Notes: generated by a model not told the origin, from the letters alone. Positions 1 to 8,687 are shown, numbered from the stretch's first letter. The stretch: 64,000 bases of DNA from Gammaproteobacteria bacterium (GCA_018819175.1 JAHJQQ010000028.1:1-64000); one strand, 5' to 3'. Translations and numbers: made by a program.

Positions 1-1110
1 ATTGTTCGACAGGTTCAGTTCGGTCAGCCGTTGGAGTCCATTCAGTCCGGGGAGATAGGTGAGGCGGTTATCGCTGAGATCCAGCGCGGTTAACCCCGGC
101 ATTTGATCGATGCCAGAACCAATGTCAGTCAACTGATTACCGCTGAGATCGAGACGTTCCAGGTTGCGAAACTCATAGAGTCTGGCGGTGTTGTTGATAC
201 CGGTGTGACTGACATCTAACTCCAGCAGTTTATAAGGATCATTTAAAGGTATCTGATAGAGATCCGTAAGCGCGATGCCACCTAAGCCCAGGTGCGTCAG
301 GCGGGTGTTACTGGCGATGACTGGCACGACCTGATTGAACTCGATGCCGGTATTGTTCGACAGGTTCAGTTCGGTCAGCTGCCGCAGTCCATTCAACCAA
401 GGTAGGTATGTGAGGCGGTTATCGCTGAGATCCAGCGCGGTTAACCCCGGCATTTGATCGATGCCAGAACTAATGTCAGTCAACTGATTACCGCTGAGAT
501 CGAGACGGCGCAGATTTGGGAACTCATAGAGTCGGGCGGTGTTGCTGATACCGGTGTGGCTGACATCCAACTCAAACAGTCGGTAGGTGGAATTGGTCTG
601 TGCGTTATACAAGGGCAGCTGATTTAGATCGGTAATGGCAATACCGCCCAGTCCGATATGGGTCAAGCCCGTGTTGTAGGCGAGAATCGGCAAGATCGCA
701 TAGAGCTCAAGGCCGGCATTGTTTGACAGATTCAGCTCGGTGAGACTGGTATGGAAATCCAAGCCCTGTACCGAGTTCAGCGCGTTGTCACTCAGATCAA
801 TGGCCGTGAGCTGTGTCAGCTGCTCCAGCAGCCAGGGGTTGATGTTGCTGATCCCATTGCCACTAAGATTAAGACGACGCAAGTTCGGAAATTCATAGAG
901 CCTATTAACGTCGGTGATACCGGTACGGCTGAGATCGAGCTCAACCAGTTGATACGTGCTACTGGTCTGCGGATTGTTCAGTGGCAGCTGATAGAAATCC
1001 GCGATGTCGATGCCACCTAAGCCAATCTGTGCCAGACCGACGTTGTTGGCAAGGATCGGGATGACATCATAGATTTCGAGGTCCGCATTGTTCGACAGAT
1101 TCAGTTCGAT
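1..1110 (-). repeat. Tandem in-frame ~351-369 bp repeats inside the LRR gene
   Basis: The segment starting ATTGTTCGACAG (plus strand) recurs at 1, 352, 718 (as ATTGTTTGACAG) and 1087, so the units are 351, 366 and 369 bp. All are multiples of three and keep the reading frame. The two leftmost units are nearly identical over long stretches; the others have diverged more. This indicates recent internal duplication of a block of about five LRRs. Confidence 0.85.
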
Positions 1111-1773
1111 AAGGCCGGTGTGGAAATCCAGGCCCTGTACTGAACTCAGTGCGTTGTCACTGAGATCAATGGCCGTGAGTTGCGTCAGCGATTCCAAATA
1201 CCAGGGAAAGATTTCACCGATCGCGTTACCGCTGACATCCAGACGCTGCAGCGAGGGAAAATTCATCAAGTAGCCGAGATCGGTTATGCCGGTACGACTG
1301 ATATCCAGCTCAATCAGGTCGTAATGGTTACTGGTCTGCGAGTTATACAGCGGTAGTTGAGATAGGTACTCGATGGTGATGCCTGCCAGACCCAGATGCG
1401 TCAGGCCTGTGTTGTTGGCAAGGATCGGCGCGATATCGTTGATATCCATACCGGCGTTGTCGGACAACAGCAGTTGCACAAGACCGGTGAGGGAGTGCAT
1501 GCCAGCCGCTGACATCAGCGCATTGCCGCTGAGGTCCAGAGACGTGAGATCGGGGAAGTTATCGAGACCCGATGCGCTCTCGATATTGCGATCAGCACAA
1601 GCAAGGTGGGTGACTTGCTCTGTCTGAGTCCATGACTCGGATAGTGCGGTCTCTTCGAGACACTGCTGCAGTTCGGGATCGGACAACAGCGGGGGGCCGC
1701 CGAATATCGGTTGTGCGGCAGCATTCCCCATGCAGCCGAGAAGAAGTCCGGCAGCGGCAACGTATTTTTTCAT
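1..1773 (-). CDS. Secreted leucine-rich-repeat protein, C-terminus beyond left edge
   Basis: Reading from an ATG at 1773 the frame stays open to the window edge, giving 591 codons without a stop, so the C-terminus is missing. Residues 1-20 form a signal peptide (MKKYVAAAGLLLGC then AAAQ); the LLGC could also be a weak lipobox. After an N-terminal cap of about 40 residues come many leucine-rich repeats with the pattern LxxLxLSxN (for example LTSLDLSGN, LTELNLSNN). The repeats are organised in larger units of 117-123 residues, marked by a returning LNLSNN segment near residues 229, 352, 474 and 591. LRR proteins of this type usually bind proteins or glycans at the cell surface; the ligand here is unknown. 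It lies 50 bp downstream of the universal stress gene on the same strand. Confidence 0.88.
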   Translation of the reverse strand, partial: MKKYVAAAGLLLGCMGNAAAQPIFGGPPLLSDPELQQCLEETALSESWTQTEQVTHLACADRNIESASGLDNFPDLTSLDLSGNALMSAAGMHSLTGLVQLLLSDNAGMDINDIAPILANNTGLTHLGLAGITIEYLSQLPLYNSQTSNHYDLIELDISRTGITDLGYLMNFPSLQRLDVSGNAIGEIFPWYLESLTQLTAIDLSDNALSSVQGLDFHTGLIELNLSNNADLEIYDVIPILANNVGLAQIGLGGIDIADFYQLPLNNPQTSSTYQLVELDLSRTGITDVNRLYEFPNLRRLNLSGNGISNINPWLLEQLTQLTAIDLSDNALNSVQGLDFHTSLTELNLSNNAGLELYAILPILAYNTGLTHIGLGGIAITDLNQLPLYNAQTNSTYRLFELDVSHTGISNTARLYEFPNLRRLDLSGNQLTDISSGIDQMPGLTALDLSDNRLTYLPWLNGLRQLTELNLSNNTGIEFNQVVPVIASNTRLTHLGLGGIALTDLYQIPLNDPYKLLELDVSHTGINNTARLYEFRNLERLDLSGNQLTDIGSGIDQMPGLTALDLSDNRLTYLPGLNGLQRLTELNLSNN

Positions 1774-1823
1774 GGTTATCTACTTTCTTATTTAATTGTT
1801 TTTATCAGACGCGGCCGTCCGCC

Positions 1824-2672
1824 CTATTTCTTCGGTTTAGTCACAACCAACGCAGGGCAACTGAGTGCACCTATGACGGTTTGGGATACGCTGCCGAGCA
1901 GCAGCTTGGTAATACCGGTGCGGCCATGACTGCCCAGGACCACGAGATCCGCGCCGATTTCGGTTACCGTTGCTGCGATGACTTCCTCGGGCTTGCCTTC
2001 GGTCACACGGGCATCGGCGGTGATGTTACGTGTTTGCAACTCACGCACGGCATCATCGACAATTTGCCGCATATCGATCTGGGTGGAATTCGGTACGGAC
2101 AGCACCGTAACCGGCAGACCCGAGATCTCGGCGAATCGTGCCGTGGCTTCCAATGCGGCCTGACTATGTACAGAGCCATCGGTCGCCAGCAGTATGCGGT
2201 GTTGCCAGAAGGTCGCGGCCTCCGGAACCACTATCACCGGAAGATCGGTAAGGCTGATAGTCTTCGCGGTGGCATCACCCACGAACATCTGCGCCAGGCC
2301 GCGCTCACCGCGTCGCCCCATAACGATGACATCCACGTCCAGATTCGCCGCCGCGTTCGTAATCTCGTATTGCGGCGTCGCGCCATGACGTATCTCCGTT
2401 GTATAGCTGATGCCTGCTTCGGCTGCCAGCGCCTGCACGCCCGCGAACCTGGCTTTTACCTCGGCCTCCTCATCCTCGATGCGCTTACCCTGGGCATCGA
2501 CGATTTTGAGCTCCTGGTCGATCAGAAACATGGTGATGACGGTCAATCTGGCTGGGTATGCAGCCGCCATGGCGACCGCCACGCGGGCCGCGCCTTCCGA
2601 CCATTGCGAACCATCGGTGGCCAGGAGGATATGCATCTTCCGGCTGGTTTCAGGGGATGTTGTCTGTGTCAT
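1824..2672 (-). CDS. Tandem-domain universal stress protein (UspA family)
   Basis: The 282-residue cytoplasmic protein has two UspA folds, about residues 11-150 and 158-282. Each starts with the conserved ILLATDGS strand. The second domain keeps the ATP-binding signature G-x2-G-x9-G-S (GSHGRTG then LLLGS). In the first, the final position reads GD instead of GS/GT (GRRGERG then FVGD), so nucleotide binding may be limited to domain 2. UspA proteins support survival under starvation or stress. It is divergent from the DsrE-like gene with 113 bp between them. Confidence 0.92.
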   Translation of the reverse strand: MTQTTSPETSRKMHILLATDGSQWSEGAARVAVAMAAAYPARLTVITMFLIDQELKIVDAQGKRIEDEEAEVKARFAGVQALAAEAGISYTTEIRHGATPQYEITNAAANLDVDVIVMGRRGERGLAQMFVGDATAKTISLTDLPVIVVPEAATFWQHRILLATDGSVHSQAALEATARFAEISGLPVTVLSVPNSTQIDMRQIVDDAVRELQTRNITADARVTEGKPEEVIAATVTEIGADLVVLGSHGRTGITKLLLGSVSQTVIGALSCPALVVTKPKK

Positions 2673-2785
2673 GAATCGCTCCTCTTTGGCACATTAAAGA
2701 ACAATCGGGCCCAGAGAGCAATTGATAGCATTATCGGTGATAATTGCGCTCTGACCCTGATCAAACCCGATAAAGGAATGCAGCT

Positions 2786-3163
2786 ATGCCAAGCAAAATG
2801 CTCATCATGATGACCAGCGGCCCGGATACGCCCACCCGCCTGGGCACGCCCTTCCATCAGGCCATGACCGCCGTGGCCTTGGATGCCGAGGAAGTCACGA
2901 TTGTCTTCACCATGGAAGGCACGCGTTTGCTCAAAAAGGGCGTCGCTGCGGAAGTGTTCGCGCGCAAGGGCTCGGGGCACAGCGTTTATGACGCGATACA
3001 GGCCTGCAAGGAATGCGATGTGAAAATGTTCGTCTGCCCTTCTTCGTTGGAGATGCATGACATGACATTGGAAGACTGTATTCCCGAACTGGACGGCGCC
3101 ATGGGTGCGGCCGGATACGCGACCATGGGCTTGCAGGATGATGTGGTGGTGTTCTGTTATTAG
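2786..3163 (+). CDS. DsrE/DsrF-like family protein
   Basis: The 125-residue soluble protein has the DsrE-like alpha/beta fold: an N-terminal strand MLIMMTSGP, a TIVFTMEG strand and the Cys-containing MFVCPSSLEM segment where DsrE-type proteins carry the sulfur-binding cysteine. Two further cysteines (CKEC) lie just before it. Members take part in sulfur transfer or are small peroxiredoxin-like proteins of unknown role. The start has an upstream purine-rich AAAGGAATG. It is divergent to the universal stress gene. The family call is firm; the substrate is not known. Confidence 0.8.
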   Translation: MPSKMLIMMTSGPDTPTRLGTPFHQAMTAVALDAEEVTIVFTMEGTRLLKKGVAAEVFARKGSGHSVYDAIQACKECDVKMFVCPSSLEMHDMTLEDCIPELDGAMGAAGYATMGLQDDVVVFCY

Positions 3164-3247
3164 TTGTGCAGCTGTTAAACGAATGTGGGAGGCATGCGTT
3201 GCTTGCGCCAACCGCTTTCTGCGTAACTTGATATTTTTTATGGCTCT

Positions 3248-3488
3248 ACGCGAATTCGTGTGGGTAAATAGGCGTCCAGTACGGGTCGCACACCATGTTC
3301 AGCAGTGGGAAGGAGATCATGTAGCCCGGATGAAGCGTAGCGGATTCCGGGGATGCGCCGCCGTGACCAGGGCGATCACGGTATCGTGCACCGCCCTCTC
3401 CAGCGTATTTCCCGGATTACTCTTCGCTTCATCCGGGCTACGATTGCGATGCTGGCCCCGATGCCTGCTTACCCACACGAGTCCGCGT
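3248..3488. repeat. MITE-like element, family A, copy 1
   Basis: The ends are inverted repeats of about 20 bp: ACGCGAATTCGTGTGGGTAA on the left and the complement of TTACCCACACGAGTCCGCGT on the right. Inside is a second inverted repeat, TAGCCCGGATGAAGCGTAGC versus GCTTCATCCGGGCTA. Related copies lie at 6631-6921 and 27818-28015. No transposase is present, so it would be non-autonomous. It fills most of the gene-free gap 3164-3598; the remainder (about 3530-3570) holds a short GGTGGGTTA/TAACCCACC palindrome. Confidence 0.7.
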
Positions 3489-3598
3489 TGAACCTTTTTT
3501 ATAAGGCGTTATGTCGCTTCGCGAAAACTGGTGGGTTACGGCGCAAACTGTGCGCCTAACCCACCCTACATTTATGTGTACATTTTTAGAAGGAGCGC

Positions 3599-4186
3599 CT
3601 AGCGGAATCCCTTCTCGCCTGTCCGGATCTCGATCAGTTCACCATTGCGGAAAGTGAGGATACGCATGAAATGGGTCGGGCCGAGGTTGTAGGTCCATTC
3701 ATCGACGGTTATAGAGACCTGCCTGCGACCGCCCGGTATGCTGCGCGAAACAGACTCATAGTGTTGCTCCCTGGCGTCGGGTTCACCGCAACGCCCGGCC
3801 ACCACGCCGGGGCTGACACCCAGAGAGAAACCGTCGAAATCACAGCGCCCCTTGGTCGAGGCCGGAATAAATCCACGGCCCCCGGTCTCGATAGCCGATA
3901 CCGTGCTGCCCGTGAATGTGATGATGCGGATGAACTCCCCGGGGCCGGGATTGTAAATCCAGCGTTCATTGATGCGGGCGGCGCGGCGCTCAAAATCCGT
4001 ATCGGGCAAGCCTATGATCTCCTCGCTCCAGCGGTCGATCCAATCCGGCTGCCCGCATTTGTTGGCGACCGAGAGCTTGCTGTCGCCTGTCACAATCAGA
4101 TCGTTGCCGCAGCGGAAGGCAAAAGCATTTTGCATTGTCAAAAGAGACAGTATGATGATGGCGAGAGAAAAGCGGCTACATGACAT
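3599..4186 (-). CDS. DUF2845 secreted protein with duplicated domain
   Basis: The 195-residue protein begins with a signal peptide of about 23 residues (hydrophobic LAIIILSLL, then AFAF). The mature part consists of two related halves: residues ~24-105 (RCGNDLI ... NKCGQPD ... ERWIYNPGP ... GRGF) and ~113-195 (RCDFDGF ... GRCGEPD ... DEWTYNLGP ... EKGF). Each half resembles DUF2845, a small periplasmic domain of unknown function with paired cysteines. It stands alone on the minus strand between repeat-rich DNA and a divergent DUF3617 gene. No function is known. Confidence 0.75.
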   Translation of the reverse strand: MSCSRFSLAIIILSLLTMQNAFAFRCGNDLIVTGDSKLSVANKCGQPDWIDRWSEEIIGLPDTDFERRAARINERWIYNPGPGEFIRIITFTGSTVSAIETGGRGFIPASTKGRCDFDGFSLGVSPGVVAGRCGEPDAREQHYESVSRSIPGGRRQVSITVDEWTYNLGPTHFMRILTFRNGELIEIRTGEKGFR

Positions 4187-4392
4187 TTAGGTGATAACTC
4201 CGCGTTAAATCGGTTAAACCAATTAGGCACGTCGATTTCGGGCGATTCCAGTGTACGTGGCAGCCAACTGCTCAACAACTCCGTGTAGGGCACAGTTCTC
4301 GCCAGCATTAGCCGCCATTGTACTGAGACCCGCTATATTAAGGGATAAGGGGATTAGACAGACCGGACCATTTATTGTTTCAGGGAGTGAGC

Positions 4393-4914
4393 ATGAATAC
4401 CAAACACGTTCGTCTATGCGCTGCAACCCTAGCTATTGCGGCGCCACTACACTCACATGCCGAGCCTCTGGATATAAAGCCCGGCGCATGGGAAATGACT
4501 ATGACGACCTCGACGGAGGTCAAGTCGCTGCCGGCTGAAACACTGGATAAATTATCGGACGCGCAACGCGCCAGGATTGAAAGTGCCAGACAGGCACGCG
4601 CGCAAGCGACGACAGTCGTGTCCAAGGATTGCATCACGCAAGCAGATCTGGATCAGGACAGCGTGATCAAAGCAGCCGCTGACGCGAAGTGCAGACGAAC
4701 GATTATCTCAAAATCATCCAGCACTATTGAGATTGAGCAAACCTGCACTGCACCACAAGCATCTTCCTCGAACATTGTCATCAAGGCGGAAACACCCGAG
4801 ACCATCCTGGCCAGCATGTCCACGATAAAAGCAGGTTCACGCGGAGAAATACGCGTCGACATTAAAGGCCGCTGGATCGACGCAAGTTGCGCGGGAATCA
4901 CAGCGGACGGCTGA
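4393..4914 (+). CDS. DUF3617 family periplasmic protein
   Basis: The 173-residue product has an N-terminal signal peptide (LCAATLAIAAPLHSHA) followed by the typical DUF3617 opening DIKPGAWEMTM and conserved cysteines in KDCI, AKCRR and QTCT. Function is unknown; members are found in the periplasm of many proteobacteria. I choose the ATG at 4393 because it directly follows a ribosome-binding sequence (CAGGGAGTG) and gives a clean signal peptide; an upstream in-frame TTG at 4375 would add six residues. Monocistronic by position. Confidence 0.8.
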   Translation: MNTKHVRLCAATLAIAAPLHSHAEPLDIKPGAWEMTMTTSTEVKSLPAETLDKLSDAQRARIESARQARAQATTVVSKDCITQADLDQDSVIKAAADAKCRRTIISKSSSTIEIEQTCTAPQASSSNIVIKAETPETILASMSTIKAGSRGEIRVDIKGRWIDASCAGITADG

Positions 4915-5005
4915 ACTGGCAATTGGGTCTGGCAGCATCTTCCGCTATCATGCAAAACCGATAAGCTGAACCCAGATCTGCTGTCATGGCGGACTGTTCG
5001 AATGC

Positions 5006-5512
5006 ATGAATACACCCAAAGCCTATATCGGTCTCACCAACCCTAAAACGCCGGCCAATGTCGGCTCGGTTATGCGCGCAGCCGGCTGTTTCGGCGCTAC
5101 AGCGGTGTTCTATACCGGTGAACGCTACGAACGTGCCGCGCAGTTCAACACCGATACCAAGGCGGTAAACCGCAACATCCCGTTGCATAATGTCGCGAGT
5201 CTACTCGACAGCATCCCCAAGGATACAAAACTGGTGTGCGTGGAACTGGCGGAAGGCGCCACCCCGTTACCGGCCTTTGAGCACCCGGACAATGCCTTTT
5301 ATGTGTTTGGCCCCGAAGACGGCACCTTGGAGCAGGATGTCATCGACCGCGCGGACGCCGTGGTCTACATTCCCACCATCGGCTGCCTCAACCTGGCAGC
5401 GACAGTCAACGTCATACTGTATGACCGGCTGGTGAAGTCGGGACGGGTTATTGAGCACGATGCGCTTATCCGTCAGAGTCGCGATACCAATAACCGGCTC
5501 ATCGTGAAATAG
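5006..5512 (+). CDS. TrmH/SpoU-family RNA methyltransferase
   Basis: The 168-residue protein is a minimal SPOUT methyltransferase. It shows the three SpoU motifs: motif 1 with NPKTPANVGSVMRAAGCFGA near the N-terminus, motif 2 FGPEDGTL near residue 112, and motif 3 IPTIGCLNLAATVNVILYD near residue 130. These build the knotted SAM-binding site used for 2'-O-ribose methylation of tRNA or rRNA. It lacks the extra RNA-binding domains of TrmH or RlmB, so the target nucleotide cannot be assigned. Confidence 0.85.
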   Translation: MNTPKAYIGLTNPKTPANVGSVMRAAGCFGATAVFYTGERYERAAQFNTDTKAVNRNIPLHNVASLLDSIPKDTKLVCVELAEGATPLPAFEHPDNAFYVFGPEDGTLEQDVIDRADAVVYIPTIGCLNLAATVNVILYDRLVKSGRVIEHDALIRQSRDTNNRLIVK

Positions 5513-5538
5513 GAACAGACACGAATGGCACTTACTCA

Positions 5539-5627
5539 AGGAAACTCTGAATAATTCGTCATTCCGGCGCAGGCCGGAATCTAGTGTCTTGAATCACATG
5601 GATTCCGGCCTGCGCCGGAATGACGAA
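5539..5627. repeat. Family B palindromic element, left part only
   Basis: It begins AAGGAAACTCTGAATAATTC like the copy at 22384 and contains the inverted pair CATTCCGGCGCAGGCCGGAAT / ATTCCGGCCTGCGCCGGAATG. The right-hand TCAGAGGTTCC terminus of complete copies is missing. Confidence 0.6.
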
Positions 5628-5764
5628 CTCAACGAACACCTCAACGCCCCCTAAACTGTGACGCTACTCACACTTCCATTAGATGCCACTCCCCGCCCTC
5701 TTCCGCTAAGTCGATAATGTCTCCAGTAGTCATTCCTTCAACCACTCATCAAGGATTCAAATCC

Positions 5765-6094
5765 ATGAACAAATTGCCTGCCGCAGTCGTCTGTCTGGGG
5801 TTGATATTGGGCACCACCACTGCCATTGCCGTGGATACGGATGCTGTGATCGGTGGTGCGGTCGGGGGTGGCGTGGGAGCCGCTGTCGGTTCCGAGCTCG
5901 GTGGCCGTAATGGCGCCATCGCCGGCAGTGCGGTTGGCGCGGCTATCGGTACCGCCATTGCCACCGATGGCAATGATGATCACTCGCAAGGTGAACATGT
6001 CTATTACGACAATGATCGCCGTGGCCCGCCGGCCCATGCCTATCGTGAGCCGCCCGGCCATGTGAAGCACAAGAAACACAAGCACGACGATTGA
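5765..6094 (+). CDS. Glycine-zipper secreted protein
   Basis: The 109-residue product has a signal peptide (LPAAVVCLGLILGTTTAIA) and then a long Gly/Ala-rich stretch (VIGGAVGGGVGAAVGSELGG, residues ~29-70) with small residues at regular spacing. This is a glycine-zipper segment that can pack tightly in or on a membrane. The C-terminus is polar and ends in a His/Lys-rich tail (HVKHKKHKHDD) that could bind metal. The ATG at 5765 follows AAGGATTC. Function is not known. A strong terminator lies 37 bp downstream. Confidence 0.75.
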   Translation: MNKLPAAVVCLGLILGTTTAIAVDTDAVIGGAVGGGVGAAVGSELGGRNGAIAGSAVGAAIGTAIATDGNDDHSQGEHVYYDNDRRGPPAHAYREPPGHVKHKKHKHDD

Positions 6095-6130
6095 ATGACT
6101 GGCGGCTCGGCTGCCGGCAAGCAGGATCGA

Positions 6131-6167
6131 AAATAACAGCCCCGCCAAGTGCGGGGCTGTTTTGTTT
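6131..6167 (+). terminator. Rho-independent terminator
   Basis: A perfect 10-bp stem, ACAGCCCCGC / GCGGGGCTGT, with an AAGT loop is followed by TTTTGTTT. It is placed to end the glycine-zipper gene transcript. Confidence 0.88.
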
Positions 6168-6204
6168 ACACCTTCACAGCGGTAGTGCAACAGGATGACA
6201 TCAG

Positions 6205-6272
6205 CATAGAAGCGGTTTTGGCCGCGAATTGACTCCTAGTTGCAGAAATATTCGCGGCCAAGGCCGCTCCTG
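6205..6272. repeat. Palindrome AGCGGTTTTGGCCGCGAAT / ATTCGCGGCCAAGGCCGCT
   Basis: Two 19-base arms separated by about 20 bp form an imperfect inverted repeat between the terminator and the thioredoxin-like gene. It has the look of a dispersed REP-type sequence. Confidence 0.55.
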
Positions 6273-6281
6273 CAAAACGCT

Positions 6282-6593
6282 TTATCTGCAGCCTTTTAGC
6301 GCCTGCACTACCTGTTCAAGTGCAGGAACGCCTTGAACACCTTTCCCGCCCGGATAAATCCGACAGCAGTCTGAAACCCCTGCTGACTGCCCCGCCACAT
6401 CGACCATATCAACCAATATGGTTGGCGAACCGAAGCCCCGCGCATACGCAGGGAGTCGCGCATCGCTGACCTCCCACTCATGCCACTCTGCCGAACATCC
6501 GATCTGCGCGCAGGCGGCTTTTATCAAGGCGCGTGCCGCCTCCACATTCGGACAGGTCCGTTCGTAAATGAGTTCGATTTTTGGATCGGGCAT
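6282..6593 (-). CDS. Small thioredoxin-fold protein of unknown role
   Basis: The 103-residue protein begins IELIYERTCPNVEAAR, the strand-turn-helix opening of a thioredoxin/glutaredoxin fold, followed by a GSPTILVD strand containing the cis-proline. There is only one cysteine at the expected active-site position (CPNV), so it is not a standard CxxC reductase. A second pair (SDCCRIY) lies further on. Similar small proteins are often found near metal or sulfur genes, but nothing in the neighbourhood fixes its job. Confidence 0.6.
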   Translation of the reverse strand: MPDPKIELIYERTCPNVEAARALIKAACAQIGCSAEWHEWEVSDARLPAYARGFGSPTILVDMVDVAGQSAGVSDCCRIYPGGKGVQGVPALEQVVQALKGCR

Positions 6594-6630
6594 TCGGGTT
6601 CACCTGAATCTTGATGTGTGATTTGTCGGG

Positions 6631-6921
6631 CGCGCGGCTTCGTGTGGGTGAATTGCCCCCCCGGAAGGGGTCGCACACCCTGTTCAGTCGTGGGAAGGCG
6701 ATTATGTAGCATGGATGAAGCGAAGCGTAATCCGGGAACTACGCCTGGGGAGGCGGCGCACGCTATCGTGATCGCCCCGGTCACGGCGGTGCATCCCCGG
6801 ATTCCGCTTCGCTGCATCCGGGCTACGTTGCGATGTCGGCCCGGTGCCTGCTGTCCGGTCTTGTGAGGCTCCGCCGTGGAGATACTCCGAACGTTGCCTG
6901 TTTACCCACACGAATCCGCGT
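6631..6921. repeat. MITE-like element, family A, copy 2
   Basis: The left end GGCTTCGTGTGGGTGAA and right end TTTACCCACACGAATCCGCG form the same terminal inverted repeat as the copy at 3248-3488. The interior also has the paired TAGCATGGATGAAGCGAAGC / GCTTCGCTGCATCCGGGCTA arms. It occupies most of the 6594-6992 gap ahead of the methyltransferase gene. Confidence 0.68.
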
Positions 6922-6992
6922 TGAGCCCTTATAGCTAAGTTTATCCCATGCCCGGGTTCCGTGCTGTCATGGCATCCGCTACCCTACGCGTC

Positions 6993-7940
6993 ATGAGCAA
7001 AGCCGATGTCTTCACCAACCGCCTGCGCAAAAATGCCAAACACTGGGACAAATGGGCCCGGCGTCAGGATCTGACCTGCTATCGCCTGTTCGACCGCGAT
7101 CTACCGGACTTCCCGCTGGCCATCGACCGCTACGAAGAGCATGTGCATCTGCAGGAATTCGCGACCCGCTGGGAGGCCGAAGACGACGAATATTCGGTCT
7201 GGCGCGAGCTGTGCTTTCAGGTGGTCGGCGACGTCCTGGACATCCCGCAGGAGCGCATCCACTTCAAACAACGTCAGCGTCAGCGCGGCCTCAGCCAATA
7301 CGAAAAATCCGACCAGGGTGGCGAGGATTTCGTGGTGCAGGAACAGGGCCTGAGATTCTGGGTCAATCTGGATAACTATCTCGATACCGGCCTGTTCCTC
7401 GATCACCGCAACACACGGCGCAGGGTGCGCGATTGCGCCGACGGTAAGCGTTTTCTGAATCTATTCGCCTACACCGGCAGCTTCTCGGTCTATGCCGCGA
7501 CGGGTGGTGCATCCTCGTCAGTCACCGTGGACATGTCCAACACCTATCAGGAATGGACGCAGCGTAATTTCATCCTTAATGACATAAATCTTGAGGCACA
7601 TCGCCTGGTGCGCGCGGATGTGTTCCAGTATCTGACCGACGCCTTCTGGCGCAAAGAACAATACGATCTGATCGTGATGGACCCGCCGTCATTCTCGAAT
7701 TCCAAGAAGATGCAGGGCGTGCTGGATGTGCAACGCGACCATGTCGCGCTCATCACCGGTTGCCTGCGCCTGTTGGCACCCGGCGGAGAATTGTATTTTT
7801 CCAACAACCGGCGCGGCTTCAAGCTGGATGAGGCGGCCCTGCCCGGCTGTACGATCAAGGATATTTCGCGTCAGACCGTGCCGGAGGATTTCTCCAACAA
7901 ACAGATTCATCAATGTTGGATAATTGGAGCTGGGGAGTAA
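6993..7940 (+). CDS. RlmK-like 23S rRNA methyltransferase, stand-alone
   Basis: The 315-residue protein matches the C-terminal half of the bifunctional RlmL enzyme (RlmKL), which makes m7G2069 in 23S rRNA. Recognisable elements are NRLRKN at the N-terminus, CYRLFDRDLPDF, the EEHVHLQE strand, DTGLFLDHR, the SAM-binding FLNLFAYTGSFSVYA, and the catalytic-loop MDPPSFSNSKKM. The THUMP and m2G2445 (RlmL) half is absent, so this is a split arrangement. I take the ATG at 6993 (MSKADVF), which matches the RlmK domain start; an ATG at 6948 lies in the repeat-adjacent DNA. Confidence 0.85.
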   Translation: MSKADVFTNRLRKNAKHWDKWARRQDLTCYRLFDRDLPDFPLAIDRYEEHVHLQEFATRWEAEDDEYSVWRELCFQVVGDVLDIPQERIHFKQRQRQRGLSQYEKSDQGGEDFVVQEQGLRFWVNLDNYLDTGLFLDHRNTRRRVRDCADGKRFLNLFAYTGSFSVYAATGGASSSVTVDMSNTYQEWTQRNFILNDINLEAHRLVRADVFQYLTDAFWRKEQYDLIVMDPPSFSNSKKMQGVLDVQRDHVALITGCLRLLAPGGELYFSNNRRGFKLDEAALPGCTIKDISRQTVPEDFSNKQIHQCWIIGAGE

Positions 7941-7942
7941 AT

Positions 7943-8027
7943 GTAGGGTGTGGTGAGCGCAGCGAACCGCACCGTTGAAACATCGACTCTCAGATTGGTG
8001 CGGTTCGCTGCGCTCACCACACCCTAC
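7943..8027. repeat. 31-bp perfect inverted repeat with TAGGGTGTGGTGAG arms
   Basis: GTAGGGTGTGGTGAGCGCAG (7943 on, 31 bp) is repeated in inverse at 7997-8027 with a 23-bp loop. It sits just after the methyltransferase stop and may act as a bidirectional hairpin. Similar TAGGGTGGGTTAGCG palindromes occur elsewhere in the window. Confidence 0.7.
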
Positions 8028-8064
8028 GATATACTACAACCTCTAGCCACCAGGCCCTTACATC

Positions 8065-8481
8065 ATGTTCGAACTCCACCCACAACTCGCCAAAGACTGT
8101 CAGCTGGTCGGGCGTTTCACGCTCTGTCATCTGCTGTTGATGCGTGATGCCAATTACCCCTGGTGCATCCTGGTGCCGGATCGCGCCGGCATCACGGAAA
8201 TCCATCAGCTCACCGCCGAAGACCAGCAGCAGTTGATGCGTGAAAGTTCGCTGTTGGCGAGCAACATGGCCACGCTGTTTGCGGCGGATAAAATGAACAT
8301 CGCGGCACTTGGGAATATCGTTCCGCAGCTGCATATCCATCACATCGCCCGCCAGCGCACCGACCCGGCCTGGCCCGCCCCGGTCTGGGGCAAACTGCCT
8401 GCGCGCAGTTATACGGATGCCGATCTGGAAAACACCTTGCAGATGCTGCGGGATGCGCTGCAGGATCAGTTGCGCGATTAA
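8065..8481 (+). CDS. HIT-domain protein
   Basis: The 138-residue protein is a histidine-triad hydrolase. It contains the nucleotide-binding LMRDANYPWCILVP segment and the active-site triad region near residue 90, QLHIHHIAR, a variant of HxHxHxx. HIT proteins hydrolyse nucleotide conjugates such as diadenosine polyphosphates or AMP-linked compounds. The length and order of elements are those of the short proteobacterial HIT proteins. Confidence 0.85.
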   Translation: MFELHPQLAKDCQLVGRFTLCHLLLMRDANYPWCILVPDRAGITEIHQLTAEDQQQLMRESSLLASNMATLFAADKMNIAALGNIVPQLHIHHIARQRTDPAWPAPVWGKLPARSYTDADLENTLQMLRDALQDQLRD

Positions 8482-8499
8482 ATTCGTGCGCTGTAAGTA

Positions 8500-8687
8500 A
8501 AACTCTGATTATTGAGCATTACATGATGGCATGACATAGATATGCTCGATTTAAGAACTCCGCCACCCTCTCCCCAACCCTCTCCCGCCCCGGCGGGAGA
8601 GGGGGTTATCCCCTCTCCCCGCTTGCGGGGAGAGGGTTAGGGAGAGGGGCGTTTGTGTCATCCCAATTGGTAATGATCAATAATTCA
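8500..8687. repeat. Family B element with CCCTCTCCC core (inverse copy of 27482-27665)
   Basis: The segment opens AACTCTGATTATTGAGCATT, carries a long CCCTCTCCC / GGGAGAGGG palindrome and ends AATGATCAATAATTCATCATT. Its reverse complement matches 27482-27665 almost base for base. A broken CATTCCGG palindrome continues to about 8815; 8831-9125 shows no recognisable feature beyond the approach to ndh. Confidence 0.75.

Noticed and set aside
1632..2810. Long plus-strand frame opposite the universal stress gene
   Set aside because: It is antisense to a clear UspA protein; its own translation is Arg/Cys/His-rich with no motif or ribosome-binding site.
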